A stretch of 64,000 bases of DNA from Coccinella septempunctata (GCF_907165205.1 NC_058197.1:13589266-13653265), one strand, 5' to 3'. Positions 13,784 to 25,951 are shown, counted from the first letter of the stretch. Made by a program: numbers and translations. The notes: generated by a model not told the origin, from the sequence alone.

Positions 13784-15127
13784 GTGCATCAAGATCAGTG
13801 TGGTCAGATCATTGCGGTACGATGGATGTGGATGCTGTCAGATCATTGCTGTTCAACCAGGTTGGTGCTATCAATCAGACCAGTTAAGTGGTGTATGATG
13901 GGTGCAGTCAGATCATTGCGGTTCAACCAGCGAGGAGGCGTCAGTGAGGCCAGATCAGTGTGGTCAGATCATAGCTGTTCAACGAGTGTGGTGATATATG
14001 TGCGACAAGATCAGTGCGATATGATAAAAGGATCAAGATCATTGCGGTTCAAACAGTGTGGTGTTATCAGTGCGGTTAGGTCATCGCGGTCGGAATATTG
14101 CGATATAAGCTAAGAATGCAATCTCTTATTTTCTCATACCACAATATCACCCTTCTAAACTTTTTATTCAAATACAGCGAAGCTGATTATCTTTTATATT
14201 TGAAATTTCCCTTTCTGTCCGAGCAATATATTTTGGTGTTGCTTATGCTTTTCAAAATATTTTCTGAGCACATTCATTCCTCCCCATTTGCTGCTCTGTC
14301 CTCGGTTATCTCCTGCTATGTTTTGGTGTTGTGTTGTTACATCATAACGGAAAAGCCATACTGCAGCAGACGTTCGAGGCTACGGCAATTCTTCGTATAT
14401 CTTCATATGAATTTACTTCCAAGTGTCTGTATTTTCCAGATTCCAGTGCTCTTGCATATATTCTAGAATATCATGTCCTCTTTCAGTTCCTCCATTTGAC
14501 TTATCTGCCATTTCGTTCCTTCAATTCATTCCCTCCCGTACTCCCACATAGCTTCTGCAATGTTATGGTGTTGTGTTGTTGTAACATAACGAAAAAGCCG
14601 AACTGTAGCAGTTATGTAGGAACGCGGCTTATAAATTTCGAAGATATCATATATTTCTTTTCAATTCCAGTGATGATATCAGTGAAGATATTGATTTTGT
14701 ATTCTGCTTCTTTACATTTCTTCAATGTTCATTTCACTACAGATTTTTCGTACCTTACTCTTAACTTCTATTTCATTAATTTTTCTATGAGTGTGTGCGC
14801 CAAATGAGTGCGATATAATAAGTGCGGTCAGATCATTGTGGTACCACCAGTGATGTGTTATCAGTGCGGCCATTTGTGATATAATAAGTGCGGTCAGATC
14901 ATTGTGTTTCAACCAGTGAGGTGTTATCAGTGCGGCCATGTTTGGTATGATAAGTGCGTTCAGATCATTGTGGTACCACCAGTGATGTGTTATCAGTGCG
15001 GCCATTTGTGATATAATAAGTGCGGTCAGATCATTGTGTTACAACCAGTGAGGTGTTATTAGTGCGGCCATGTGTGGTATGATAAGTGCGGTCACATTAT
15101 AGCGGTTCAACCAGTGAGGTGTTATAA
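13784..15127. repeat. Satellite unit 10 (chimeric, 1,344 bp)
   Basis: Begins like unit 2 (tatcaatcagacc near 13,872) but is alpha in the middle and carries the gttgtaacataac variant, so it looks like a recombinant. Two single-base deletions (gaatatcatg near 14,468 and gtgaagata near 14,682) give the 1,344-bp length. Confidence 0.93.
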
Positions 15128-16473
15128 GTGCATCAAGATCAGTGTGGTCAGATCATTGCGGTACGATGGATGTGGATGCTGTCAGATCATTGCTGTTCAA
15201 CCAGGTTGGTGCTATCAGTCAGACCAGTTAAGTGGTGTATGATGGGTGCAGTCAGATCATTGCGGTTCAACCAGCGAGGAGGCGTCAGTGAGGCCAGATC
15301 AGTGTGGTCACATCATAGCTGTTCAACGAGTGTGGTGATATATGTGCGACAAGATCAGTGCGATATGATAAAAGGATCAAGATCATTGCGGTTCAAACAG
15401 TGTGGTGTTATCAGTGCGGTTAGGTCATCGCGGTCGGAATATTGCGATATAATCTAAGAATGCAATCTCTTATTTTCTCATACCACAATATCACCCTTCT
15501 AAACTTTTTATTCAAATACAGCGAAGCTGATTATCTTTTATATTTGAAATTTCCCTTTCTGTCCGAGCAATATATTTTGGTGTTGCTTATGCTTTTCAAA
15601 ATATTTTCTGAGCACATTCATTCCTCCCCATTTGCTGCTCTGTCCTCGGATATCTCCTGCTATGTTTTGGTGTTGTGTTGTTACATCATAACGGAAAAGC
15701 CATACTGCAGCAGACGTTCGAGGCTACGGCAATTCTTCGTATATCTTCATATGAATTTACTTCCAAGTGTCTGTATTTTCCAGATTCCAGTGCTCTTGCA
15801 TATATTCTAGAATATGCATGTCCTCTTTCAGTTCCTCCATTTGACTTATCTGCCATTTCGTTCCTTCAATTCATTCCCTCCCGTACTCCCACATAGCTTC
15901 TGCAATGTTATGGTGTTGTGTTGTTATAACATAACGAAAAAGCCGAACTGTAGCAGTTATGTAGGAACGCGGCTTATAAATTTCGAAGATATCATATATT
16001 TCTTTTCAATTCCAGTGATGATATCAGTGAAAGATATTGATTTTGTATTCTGCTTCTTTACATTTCTTCAATGTTCATTTCACTACAGATTTTTCGTACC
16101 TTACTCTTAACTTCTATTTCATTAATTTTTCTATTAGTGTGTGCGCCAAATGAGTGCGATATAATAAGTGCGGTCAGATCATTGTGGTACCACCAGTGAT
16201 GTGTTATCAGTGCGGCCATTTGTGATATAATAAGTGCGGTCAGATCATTGTGTTTCAACTAGTGAGGTGTTATCAGTGCGGCCATGTTTGGTATGATAAG
16301 TGCGTTCAGATCATTGTGGTACCACCAGTGATGTGTTATCAGTGCGGCCATTTGTGATATAATAAGTGCGGTCAGATCATTGTGTTACAACCAGTGAGGT
16401 GTTATTAGTTCGGCCATGTGTGGTATGATAAGTGCGGTCACATTATAGCGGTTCAACCAGTGAGGTGTTATAA
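15128..16473. repeat. Satellite unit 11 (alpha, 1,346 bp; sister of unit 5)
   Basis: Shares ggtcacatcat (near 15,307) with unit 5. Confidence 0.93.
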
Positions 16474-17819
16474 GTGCATCAAGATCAGTGTGGTCAGATC
16501 ATTGCGGTACGATGGATGTGGATGCTGTCAGATCATTGCTGTTCAACCAGGTTGGTGCTATCAGTCAGACCAGTTAAGTGGTGTATGATGGGTGCAGTCA
16601 GATCATTGCGGTTCAACCAGCGAGGAGGCGTCAGTGAGGCTAGATCAGTGTGGTCAGATCATAGCTGTTCAACGAGTGTGGTGATATATGTGCGACAAGA
16701 TCAGTGCGATATGATAAAAGGATCAAGATCATTGCGGTTCAAACAGTGTGGTGTTATCAGTGCGGTTAGGTCATCGCGGTCGGAATATTGCGATATAATC
16801 TAAGAATGCAATCTCTTATTTTCTCATACCACAATATCACCCTTCTAAACTTTTTATTCAAATACAGCGAAGCTGATTATCTTTTATATTTGAAATTTCC
16901 CTTTCTGTCCGAGCAATATATTTTGGTGTTGCTTATGCTTTTCAAAATATTTTCTGAGCACATTCATTCCTCCCCATTTGCTGCTCTGTCCTCGGATATC
17001 TCCTGCTATGTTTTGGTGTTGTGTTGTTACATCATAACGGAAAAGCCATACTGCAGCAGACGTTCGAGGCTACGGCAATTCTTCGTATATCTTCATATGA
17101 ATTTACTTCCAAGTGTCTGTATTTTCCAGATTCCAGTGCTCTTGCATATATTCTAGAATATGCATGTCCTCTTTCAGTTCCTCCATTTGACTTATCTGCC
17201 ATTTCGTTCCTTCAATTCATTCCCTCCCGTACTCCCACATAGCTTCTGCAATGTTATGGTGTTGTGTTGTTATAACATAACGAAAAAGCCGAACTGTAGC
17301 AGTTATGTAGGAACGCGGCTTATAAATTTCGAAGATATCATATATTTCTTTTCAATTCCAGTGATGATATCAGTGAAAGATATTGATTTTGTATTCTGCT
17401 TCTTTACATTTCTTCAATGTTCATTTCACTACAGATTTTTGGTACCTTACTCTTAACTTCTATTTCATTAATTTTTCTATTAGTGTGTGCGCCAAATGAG
17501 TGCGATATAATAAGTGCGGTCAGATCATTGTGGTACCACCAGTGATGTGTTATCAGTGCGGCCATTTGTGATATAATAAGTGCGGTCAGATCATTGTGTT
17601 TCAACCAGTGAGGTGTTATCAGTGCGGCCATGTTTGGTATGATAAGTGCGTTCAGATCATTGTGGTACCACCAGTGATGTGTTATCAGTGCGGCCATTTG
17701 TGATATAATAAGTGCGGTCAGATCATTGTGTTACAACCAGTGAGGTGTTATTAGTGCGGCCATGTGTGGTATGATAAGTGCGGTCACATTATAGCGGTTC
17801 AACCAGTGAGGTGTTATAA
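16474..17819. repeat. Satellite unit 12 (alpha, 1,346 bp)
   Basis: Standard-length unit with a private aggctagatc variant near 16,638. Confidence 0.93.
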
Positions 17820-19165
17820 GTGCATCAAGATCAGTGTGGTCAGATCATTGCGGTACGATGGATGTGGATGCTGTCAGATCATTGCTGTTCAACCAGGTTG
17901 GTGCTATCAGTCAGACCAGTTAAGTGGTGTATGATGGGTGCAGTCAGATCATTGCGGTTCAACCAGCGAGGAGGCGTCAGTGAGGCCAGATCAGTGTGGT
18001 CAGATCATAGCTGTTCAACGAGTGTGGTGATATATGTGCGACAAGATCAGTGCGATATGATAAAAGGATCAAGATCATTGCGGTTCAAACAGTGTGGTGT
18101 TATCAGTGCGGTTAGGTCATCGCGGTCGGAATATTGCGATATAAGCTAAGAATGCAATCTCTTATTTTCTCATACCACAATATCACCCTTCTAAACTTTT
18201 TATTCAAATACAGCGAAGCTGATTATCTTTTATATTTGAAATTTCCCTTTCTGTCCGAGCAATATATTTTGGTGTTGCTTATGCTTTTCAAAATATTTTC
18301 TGAGCACATTCATTCCTCCCCATTTGCTGCTCTGTCCTCGGATATCTCCTGCTATGTTTTGGTGTTGTGTTGTTACATCATAACGGAAAAGCCATACTGC
18401 AGCAGACGTTCGAGGCTACGGCAATTCTCCGTATATCTTCATATGAATTTACTTCCAAGTGTCTGTATTTTCCAGATTCCAGTGCTCTTGCATATATTCT
18501 AGAATATGCATGTCCTCTTTCAGTTCCTCCATTTGACTTATCTGCCATTTCGTTCCTTCAATTCATTCCCTCCCGTACTCCCACATAGCTTCTGCAATGT
18601 TATGGTGTTGTGTTGTTGTAACATAACGAAAAAGCCGAACTGTAGCAGTTATGTAGGAACGCGGCTTATAAATTTCGAAGATATCATATATTTCTTTTCA
18701 ATTCCAGTGATGATATCAGTGAAAGATATTGATTTTGTATTCTGCTTCTTTACATTTCTTCAATGTTCATTTCACTACAGATTTTTCGTACCTTACTCTT
18801 AACTTCTATTTCATTAATTTTTCTATTAGTGTGTGCGCCAAATGAGTGCGATATAATAAGTGCGGTCAGATCATTGTGGTACCACCAGTGATGTGTTATC
18901 AGTGCGGCCATTTGTGATATAATAAGTGCGGTCAGATCATTGTGTTTCAACCAGTGAGGTGTTATCAGTGCGGCCATGTTTGGTATGATAAGTGCGTTCA
19001 GATCATTGTGGTACCACCAGTGATGTGTTATCAGTGCGGCCATTTGTGATATAATAAGTGCGGTCAGATCATTGTGTTACAACCAGTGAGGTGTTATTAG
19101 TGCGGCCATGTGTGGTATGATAAGTGCGGTCACATAATAGCGGTTCAACCAGTGAGGTGTTATAA
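17820..19165. repeat. Satellite unit 13 (alpha, 1,346 bp)
   Basis: Lies 6,870 bp after unit 8 and carries the gttgtaacataac variant of the unit 0/7/8 subgroup. Confidence 0.93.
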
Positions 19166-20653
19166 GTGCATCAAGATCAGTGTGGTCAGATCATTGCGGT
19201 ACGATGGATGTGGATGCTGTCAGATCATTGCTGTTCAACCAGGTTGGTGCTATCAGTCAGACCAGTTAAGTGGTGTATGATGGGTGCAGTCAGATCATTG
19301 CGGTTCAACCAGCGAGGAGGCGTCAGTGAGGCCAGATCAGTGTGGTCAGATCATAGCTGTTCAACGAGTGTGGTGATATATGTGCGACAAGATCAGTGCG
19401 ATATGATAAAAGGATCAAGATCATTGCGGTTCAAACAGTGTAGTGTTATCAGTGCGGTTAGGTCATCGCGGTCGGAATATTGCGATATAATCTAAGAATG
19501 CAATCTCTTATTTTCTCATACCACAATATCACTCTTCTAAACTTTTTATTCAAATACAGCGAAGCTGATCATCTTTTATATTTGAAATTTCCCTTTCTGT
19601 CCGAGCAATATTTCAGATTTGGTGTTGTTTATGCTTTTCAAAATATTTTCTGAGCACATTCATTCCTCCCCATCTGCTGCTCTGTCCTCGGATATCTTCT
19701 GCTATGTTTTGGTGTTGTGTTGTTACATCATAACGGAAAAGCCATACTGCAGCAGACGTTCGAGGCTACGGCAATTCTTCATATATCTTCATATGAATTT
19801 ACTTCCAAGTGTCTGTATTTTCAACCGATAGATTCCAGTGCTCTTGCATATATTCTAGAATATGCATGTCCTCTTTCAGTTCCTCCATTTGACTTATCTG
19901 CCATTTCGTTCCTTCAATTCATTCCCTCCCGTACTCCCACATAGCTTCTGCAATGTTATGGTGTTGTGTTGTTATAACATAACGAAAAAGCCGAACTGTA
20001 GCAGTTATGTAGGAACGCGGCTTATAAATTTCGAAGATATCATATATTTCTTTTCAATTCCAGTGATGATATCAGTGAAAGATATTGATTTTGTATTCTG
20101 CTTCTTTACATTTCTTCAATGTTCATTTCACTACAGATTTTTCGTACCTTACTCTTAACTTCTATTTCATTAATTTTTCTATTAGTGTGTGCGCCAAATG
20201 AGTGCGATATAATAAGTGCGGTCAGATCATTGTGGTACCACCAGTGATGTGTTATCAGTGCGGCCATTTGTGATATAATAAGTGCGGTCAGATCATTGTG
20301 TTTCAACCAGTGAGGTGTTATTAGTGCGGCCATGTGTGGTATGATAAGTGCGTTCAGATCATTGTGGTACCACCAGTGATGTGTTATCAGTGCGGCCATT
20401 TGTGATATAATAAGTGCGGTCAGATCATTGTGTTTCAACCAGTGAGGTGTTATCAGTGCGGCCATGTTTGGTATGATAAGTGCGTTCAGATCATTGTGGT
20501 ACCACCAGTGATGTGTTATCAGTGCGGCCATTTGTGATATAATAAGTGCGGTCAGATCATTGTGTTACAACCAGTGAGGTGTTATTAGTGCGGCCATGTG
20601 TGGTATGATAAGTGCGGTCACATTATAGCGGTTCAACCAGTAAGGTGTTATAA
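19166..20653. repeat. Satellite unit 14 (beta, 1,488 bp; sister of units 1 and 9)
   Basis: Same length and same cagtgtagtg variant as units 1 and 9; it lies 6,870 bp after unit 9. Confidence 0.95.
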
Positions 20654-21933
20654 GTGCATCAAGATCAGTGTGGTCAGATCATTGCGGTACGATGGATGTG
20701 GATGCTGTCAGATCATTGCTGTTCAACCAGGTTGGTGCTATCAGTCAGACCAGTTAAGTGGTGTATGATGGGTGCAGTCAGATCATTGCGGTTCAACCAG
20801 CGAGGAGGCGTCAGTGAGGCCAGATCAGTGTGGTCAGATCATAGCTGTTCAACGAGTGTGGTGATATATGTGCGACAAGATCAGTGCGATATGATAAAAG
20901 GATCAAGATCATTGCGGTTCAAACAGTGTGGTGTTATCAGTGCGGTTAGGTCATCGCGGTCGGAATATTGCGATATAATCTAAGAATGCAATCTCCTATT
21001 TTCTCATACCACAATATCACCCTTCTAAACTTTTTATTCAAATACAGCGAAGCTGATTATCTTTTATATTTGAAATTTCCCTTTCTGTCCGAGCAATATA
21101 TTTTGGTGTTGCTTATGCTTTTCAAAATATTTTCTGAGCACATTCATTCCTCCCCATTTGCTGCTCTGTCCTCGGATATCTCCTGCTATGTTTTGGTGTT
21201 GTGTTGTTACGTCATAACGGAAAAGCCATACTGCAGCAGACGTTCGAGGCTACGGCAATTCTTCGTATATCTTCATATGAATTTACTTCCAAGTGTCTGT
21301 ATTTTCCAGATTCCAGTGCTCTTGCATATATTCTAGAATATGCATGTCCTCTTTCAGTTCCTCCATTTGACTTATCTGCCATTTCGTTCCTTCAATTCAT
21401 TCCCTCCCGTACTCCCACATAGCTTCTGCAATGTTATGGTGTTGTGTTGTTATAACATAACGAAAAAGCCGAACTGTAGCAGTTATGTAGAAACGCGGCT
21501 TATAAATTTCGAAGATATCATATATTTCTTTTCAATTCCAGTGATGATATCAGTGAAAGATATTGATTTTGTATTCTGCTTCTTTACATTTCTTCAATGT
21601 TCATTTCACTACAGATTTTTCGTACCTTACTCTTAACTTCTATTTCATTAATTTTTCTATTAGTGTGTGCGCCAAATGAGTGCGATATAATAAGTGCGGT
21701 CAGATCATTGTGGTACCACCAGTGATGTGTTATCAGTGCGGCCATTTGTGATATAATAAGTGCGGTCAGATCATTGTGTTTCAACCAGTGAGGTGTTATC
21801 AGTGCGGCCATGTTTGGTATGATAAGTGCGTTCAGATCATTGTGGTACCACCAGTGATGTGTTATCAGTGCGGCCATTTGTGATATAATAAGTGCGGTCA
21901 GATCATTGTGTTACAACCAGTGAGGTGTTATAA
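20654..21933. repeat. Satellite unit 15 (alpha, 1,280 bp)
   Basis: Exactly 66 bp shorter than standard: one whole subrepeat is missing just before the boundary at 21,934. Confidence 0.93.
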
Positions 21934-22945
21934 GTGCATCAAGATCAGTGTGGTCAGATCATTGCGGTACGATGGATGTGGATGCTGTCAGATCATTGCT
22001 GTTCAACCAGGTTGTTGCTATCAGTCAGACCAGTTAAGTGGTGTATGATGGGTGCAGTCAGATCATTGCGGTTCAACCAGCGAGGAGACGTCAGTGAGGC
22101 CAGATCAGTGTGCTCAGATCATAGCTGTTCAACGAGTGTGGTGATATATGTGCGACAAGATCAGTGCGATATGATAAAAGGATCAAGATCATTGCGGTTC
22201 AAACAGTGTGGTGTTATCAGTGCGGTTAGGTCATCGCGGTCGGAATATTGCGATATAATCTAAGAATGCAATCTCTTATTTTCTCATACCACAATATCAC
22301 CCTTCTAAACTTTTTATTCAAATACAGCGAAGCTGATTTTTTTTTATATTTGAAATTTCCCTTTCTGTCCGAGAAATATATCAGATTTGATGTTGCTTAT
22401 GCTTTTCAAAATATTTTCTGAGCACATTCATTCCTCCCCATCTGCTGCTCTGTCCTCGGATATCTTCTGCTATGTTTTGGTGTTGTGTTGTTACATCATA
22501 ACGGAAAAGCCATACTGCAGCAGACGTTCGAGGCTACGGCAATTCTTCATATATCTTCATATGAATTTACTTCCAAGTGTCTGTATTTTCAACCGATAGA
22601 TTCCAGTGCTCTTGCATATATTCTAGAATATGCATGTCCTCTTTCAGTTCCTCCATTTGACTCATCTGTCATTTCGTTCTTTCAATTCATTCCCTCCCGT
22701 ACTCCCACATAGCTTCTGCAATGTTATGGTGTTGTGTTGTTATAACATACCTAACGAAAAAGTCGAACTGTAGCAGTTATGTTAGAACGCGGCTCATAAA
22801 TTTCGAAGTTATATAATATTTTTCAATTTCAGTGATGATATCAGTGAAGGACAAATACTGTATTCTGCTGCTTTTTTTCACCGCAGATTCTCATTTCCTT
22901 CACCTTAACGTTAATTCGTTACATTTTTTTTTACTGTGTGTGGGC
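21934..22945. repeat. Satellite unit 16 (terminal, beta, truncated and diverged)
   Basis: The first half is normal. After about 22,330 substitutions and small indels accumulate (agctgatttttttttat, cataccTAACG, gttagaacgc), and similarity is lost after the tgtgtgtgggc near 22,940, before the 66-bp block. This is the array edge facing Psc. Confidence 0.9.
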
Positions 22946-23848
22946 ATTCGGATACGTCCGATGGACTCTGCTTCGGTCAGTGCGAAGATTGCCCCATACA
23001 AAGGTGGTTTCGAATCTACGACAGATATTGTTCTGGGGTAAGGGAGAGTCCATTACTATTCACTCTGATGGGATGGAAAAAGAAATAATGAAAGACATAT
23101 TTAAAAACTTCACTTTTTAATCATTGACATGAACATGATTATACAGAAAAAATCACGTACCAATATGTCGTACGCTACAGTTTCCATAAATTAATCTCTG
23201 TTGAACTATAAGTACATTTCTACAAAATCAAATATAGATACTGGAGCAGTCTATGAAACACTTATCAGAAAAAAGGTCCGCCAAGTGAATGCTCACGAGA
23301 GCATCGAAAGACATTCAACTCGACCAGACAGCAAGGTACTTACAACAGTCACTTCATAGCACAAATTCATACTAATATTCGAGCGAAGAGATTCAAACTC
23401 AATTCAATTCCTCTTATGTACAACCCTCGGTATTTCACTAAAAACTTCTTTTTACAAATTGGTCGAAGAACGGAACAATGCAACCATCCTAAAACAATCA
23501 GTTTACAATTGCCGCGATTAGAAACTAGAACTACATAAATTTTATATACAGTATAGGTACAGGGTTGAATCAAATATAAACAAATAAACAACGTTCATAA
23601 CAATTACAATAAAATATGCAAAAGAAACCAATAATAAGTCTTCACTGGTCAGGAACTCATGTGTTTAAAAAAATCAATTAGAGGAATATATTCAACAGAT
23701 ATCTTACGCGGTATAAATAAAACACAGGATGATACGAAAAAAAATCCAACGAAAAATTCTCTATTTTGTCCGTGGTATACACAGTCTGGATACCCACGGG
23801 ACCATTCGACTCAATGCCCAAATTCAAAGGAACTTCAACTTATTAAGT
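22946..23848. other. Array flank and probable Psc 3' UTR
   Basis: AT-rich single-copy-looking DNA between the satellite edge and the Psc stop codon, with no coding signal on either strand. On the minus strand it should be the Psc 3' UTR. The satellite is therefore less than 1 kb from the coding end of the gene. Confidence 0.6.
23116..23121 (-). other. Possible Psc poly(A) signal (ATTAAA)
   Basis: The minus strand reads ATTAAA about 730 bases past the Psc stop codon. No AATAAA was seen on the minus strand between the stop and this point. A single hexamer is weak evidence. Confidence 0.25.
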
Positions 23849-25951
23849 TCATACCGGTATCTCTTGTTTTTCAACTATAGCGTTAGTGGTCGAACTGGCA
23901 GAACTTGGCGCACTTACACTTTCTTTTTCCGCGTTTGACGCCACGCTTATCTGCCTGTTTTGGGTCTGCTTGCTGATCAACAGGCTCGGATTCGGTATGT
24001 TCCTTATGTTCAGGTTCGGATTAGGCCTGGGAGACCGCACATTATTGACACCGGTGATCTTAAACTGCGTCTTCGTGATTTCCGTCAGTTTCGGCAACTT
24101 CGGTAGGTTGGTTTTGGAGGTCGACGCGGTAGGGTTTGGCGAAGGGCAACTCTGGATCGTGGTGGTGGCGTTTAACGAGTGCAAACTCGGTAGGTTTGGC
24201 CTTGGCGATTTCGATATGTTCTGAGCTTGCTGTTGCAGCTTGTTGAGTATGGGATGCTCCGACGCTACCTTAGACAGCATCTGGAGGTTGCTGAGATTCG
24301 TCGTTTTCTCAGGGTTAGGCTTCAAGGTACCCAGGTTCCTATTGGTGATCACCATGTTTAGACCGTTAACCGTCTTTGTGACCGTCGTGGCTGGTTTGGG
24401 GGAGCTTTCTGGGCTTTTGTTGGATAAGTCCAAGGCTCCGATGTTATCACAGACATCCGGCGTTTTTGGTATGATACTGATGCCAGATTTCAGGTTTATA
24501 CTTTTTCGTATCCTATCCAGTGGTATGGTGGAAGGTAGGGGTCTCTTCTGCGCCACTTTTTCCGTCGGCGTTCTGTTGTTGGCGACCAGTTGGGATTGGG
24601 AGGTGGGAGGTATCAAGGTTATCTCCAAACTAGGTCTTTTATCCGGCATGTCCCCATCGTTCTCAGCTTTCCGTTTGAAACCGGCTTCGATTTTGCTAAC
24701 GGTGAAACCAGGGGGGTATTTGTGGAGGAGTTTGGATGTGGTTTCGTCTATTTTCTCGGTTTTGGAGGTACCAGCTGGGGGAGTGCTGATCTTTCTTTCT
24801 ATAGTGATCGGCGGCTGGGAGTTGTTCATCTTTGCCATGTTCTGCTTACGCTTCGCTTCCATCGTGTTCAGCTTGATCTTCTCTATGTTGTATTTCTCAG
24901 TGTAGGACTGGAAAGATTTGAGGAAAGTCTTCTGTTTTTCACTCTCCGACCTTTCTAGTTTGAACACCGGTTGGGGTTTTTCCGTGGCCCCCCACTCTTT
25001 AACCGTCGGTCTACCCTCCTTGTTCACGATCTGCACGCAGGGTTTCTTCCCATCTTTGGCGTTGTTCACCAGGTTAATCGTTATGTTTTTGATTTCGGTC
25101 TTTTTCTCGTTCGTCGGTTCGACCTTCTCCGGTTCAACGAATCTAACCTGTTTGTTCTCGCTCTCTTTCTTCTTTTCCAACTCTTTTTCCTTGTTCATCT
25201 TCAATTTTTCCTGTATCCTATCGACGATGGACTGTTTGGTCAAGTTGTTGGTCGTTGGTTGGGTCTGTACAGTTTTATCTTCGCTGCTGATGTGTTTGTG
25301 TCTGACCTGTCTCATTTGCAACAGTTTTTCCTTGTTGCTGATCTCGTACGTCTTGTCCGCGTAGTTCCTGTGGTGTTTGTGTTTGTGGCTGTTATGCGGC
25401 GTTATCTTGACCTTGAGTTTTAAATCTTCCTCTTCATTCGAGGTGATCTCAGCGTGTAGTTTCCGTTTCTTGTGAACCGATTCGTTTTTGGAATGTTTCG
25501 ACTTCTTCCGTTTCTTGCTGACGTAATAGTCGCCGTTTCGCTCGTCCAGTTTCTTCTGGAGGGCCCATTCCCTGTCTCTTTTCTCCGCGAAACGTTTAAT
25601 CTCTTCCTTGTCGGGTTCTACGTACTCGTACACGCATACCGATTCTTTTTCCGATTTTTCTTTCTCGGGACTCTTAGGTTTGTTCTTTTTCGTGCTTTGT
25701 AATTGGAGGTTCGCCATCAGGGTCTCCTTGTCGGAACTCTTCCCCTCCTCCGTTTGAGTCTTGGGGGTTTCGGGTTTGGGAGCGGGGGGGTTCTCCGGTG
25801 GTTTCTCCTGGACTTTGTCGATTTTTGGTTTTTCGTCTACTTGTACTATTTGGAGTTGTTTGGCGCCGGAGGTTGAGGTGGTGTTGATTATCCTTATCGG
25901 TTTTATCTTCATGGGACTGAAGATGCGGTAGAAGAACCTCATGGGTTTTTC
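23849..25951 (-). CDS. Psc: Psc coding exon 6 (end of RAWUL and whole C-terminal region)
   Basis: The acceptor ttgttgcag precedes 25,951; the exon runs 700 codons to TGA at 23,851-23,849. It begins EKPMRFFYRIF, the last RAWUL strand, and continues with the conserved-looking VYEYVEPDKEEIKRFAEKRD, a KKRKK cluster, several K/E-rich possible coiled-coil stretches, an ALDLSNKSPE motif and a proline/asparagine-rich end (NLNIRNIPNPSLL). The opposite strand also has long open frames here; they are shadows. Confidence 0.94.
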   Translation of the reverse strand, partial: EKPMRFFYRIFSPMKIKPIRIINTTSTSGAKQLQIVQVDEKPKIDKVQEKPPENPPAPKPETPKTQTEEGKSSDKETLMANLQLQSTKKNKPKSPEKEKSEKESVCVYEYVEPDKEEIKRFAEKRDREWALQKKLDERNGDYYVSKKRKKSKHSKNESVHKKRKLHAEITSNEEEDLKLKVKITPHNSHKHKHHRNYADKTYEISNKEKLLQMRQVRHKHISSEDKTVQTQPTTNNLTKQSIVDRIQEKLKMNKEKELEKKKESENKQVRFVEPEKVEPTNEKKTEIKNITINLVNNAKDGKKPCVQIVNKEGRPTVKEWGATEKPQPVFKLERSESEKQKTFLKSFQSYTEKYNIEKIKLNTMEAKRKQNMAKMNNSQPPITIERKISTPPAGTSKTEKIDETTSKLLHKYPPGFTVSKIEAGFKRKAENDGDMPDKRPSLEITLIPPTSQSQLVANNRTPTEKVAQKRPLPSTIPLDRIRKSINLKSGISIIPKTPDVCDNIGALDLSNKSPESSPKPATTVTKTVNGLNMVITNRNLGTLKPNPEKTTNLSNLQMLSKVASEHPILNKLQQQAQNISKSPRPNLPSLHSLNATTTIQSCPSPNPTASTSKTNLPKLPKLTEITKTQFKITGVNNVRSPRPNPNLNIRNIPNPSLLISKQTQNRQISVASNAEKESVSAPSSASSTTNAIVEKQEIPV

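Larger units (their letters stand above)
1..22945. repeat. Tandem satellite array, about 1,346-bp unit, with higher-order structure
   Basis: Sixteen unit boundaries, taken at the motif gtgcatcaagatcagtg, fall at 1331, 2819, 4228, 5569, 6912, 8258, 9604, 10950, 12296, 13784, 15128, 16474, 17820, 19166, 20654 and 21934. The usual spacing is exactly 1,346 bp, with variants of 1,488, 1,409, 1,341, 1,343, 1,344 and 1,280. Each unit has three parts: about 330 bp of diverged subrepeats built on cagatcattgcggttcaac, about 670 bp of unique pyrimidine-rich sequence, and about 330 bp of cleaner 66-bp subrepeats. Two mid-unit subtypes exist: alpha, and beta with 10 extra bases in two places. Homology runs off the left edge of the window and fades near 22,945. 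Open frames inside the units recur with the repeat and show no sign of selection. No known satellite family is assigned. Confidence 0.97.

Noticed and set aside
915..21877. Minus-strand frames of 66-141 codons with a 22-residue repeat
   Set aside because: 66 bp is a multiple of three, so a frame open in one subrepeat stays open in the next. This periodicity is a property of the DNA repeat, not evidence of a repeat protein.
1331..22263. Repeated plus-strand frames of about 109, 122, 98, 75 and 73 codons in each satellite unit
   Set aside because: They overlap in different frames, change length with single indels, and recur only because the DNA repeats. No domain is visible and no codon-level conservation is evident.
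1..22945. Treating the exact 10,965-bp and 6,870-bp offsets as an assembly duplication
   Set aside because: The copies differ at scattered bases and the blocks recombine within unit 10, which fits biological exchange better. Only raw reads can exclude an artefact, so this is left as a check in the findings.
23886..25702. Long plus-strand frames opposite Psc exon 6 (up to 221 codons)
   Set aside because: They are antisense shadows of a long, compositionally biased coding exon. The minus-strand frame continues the RAWUL domain and is the real one.
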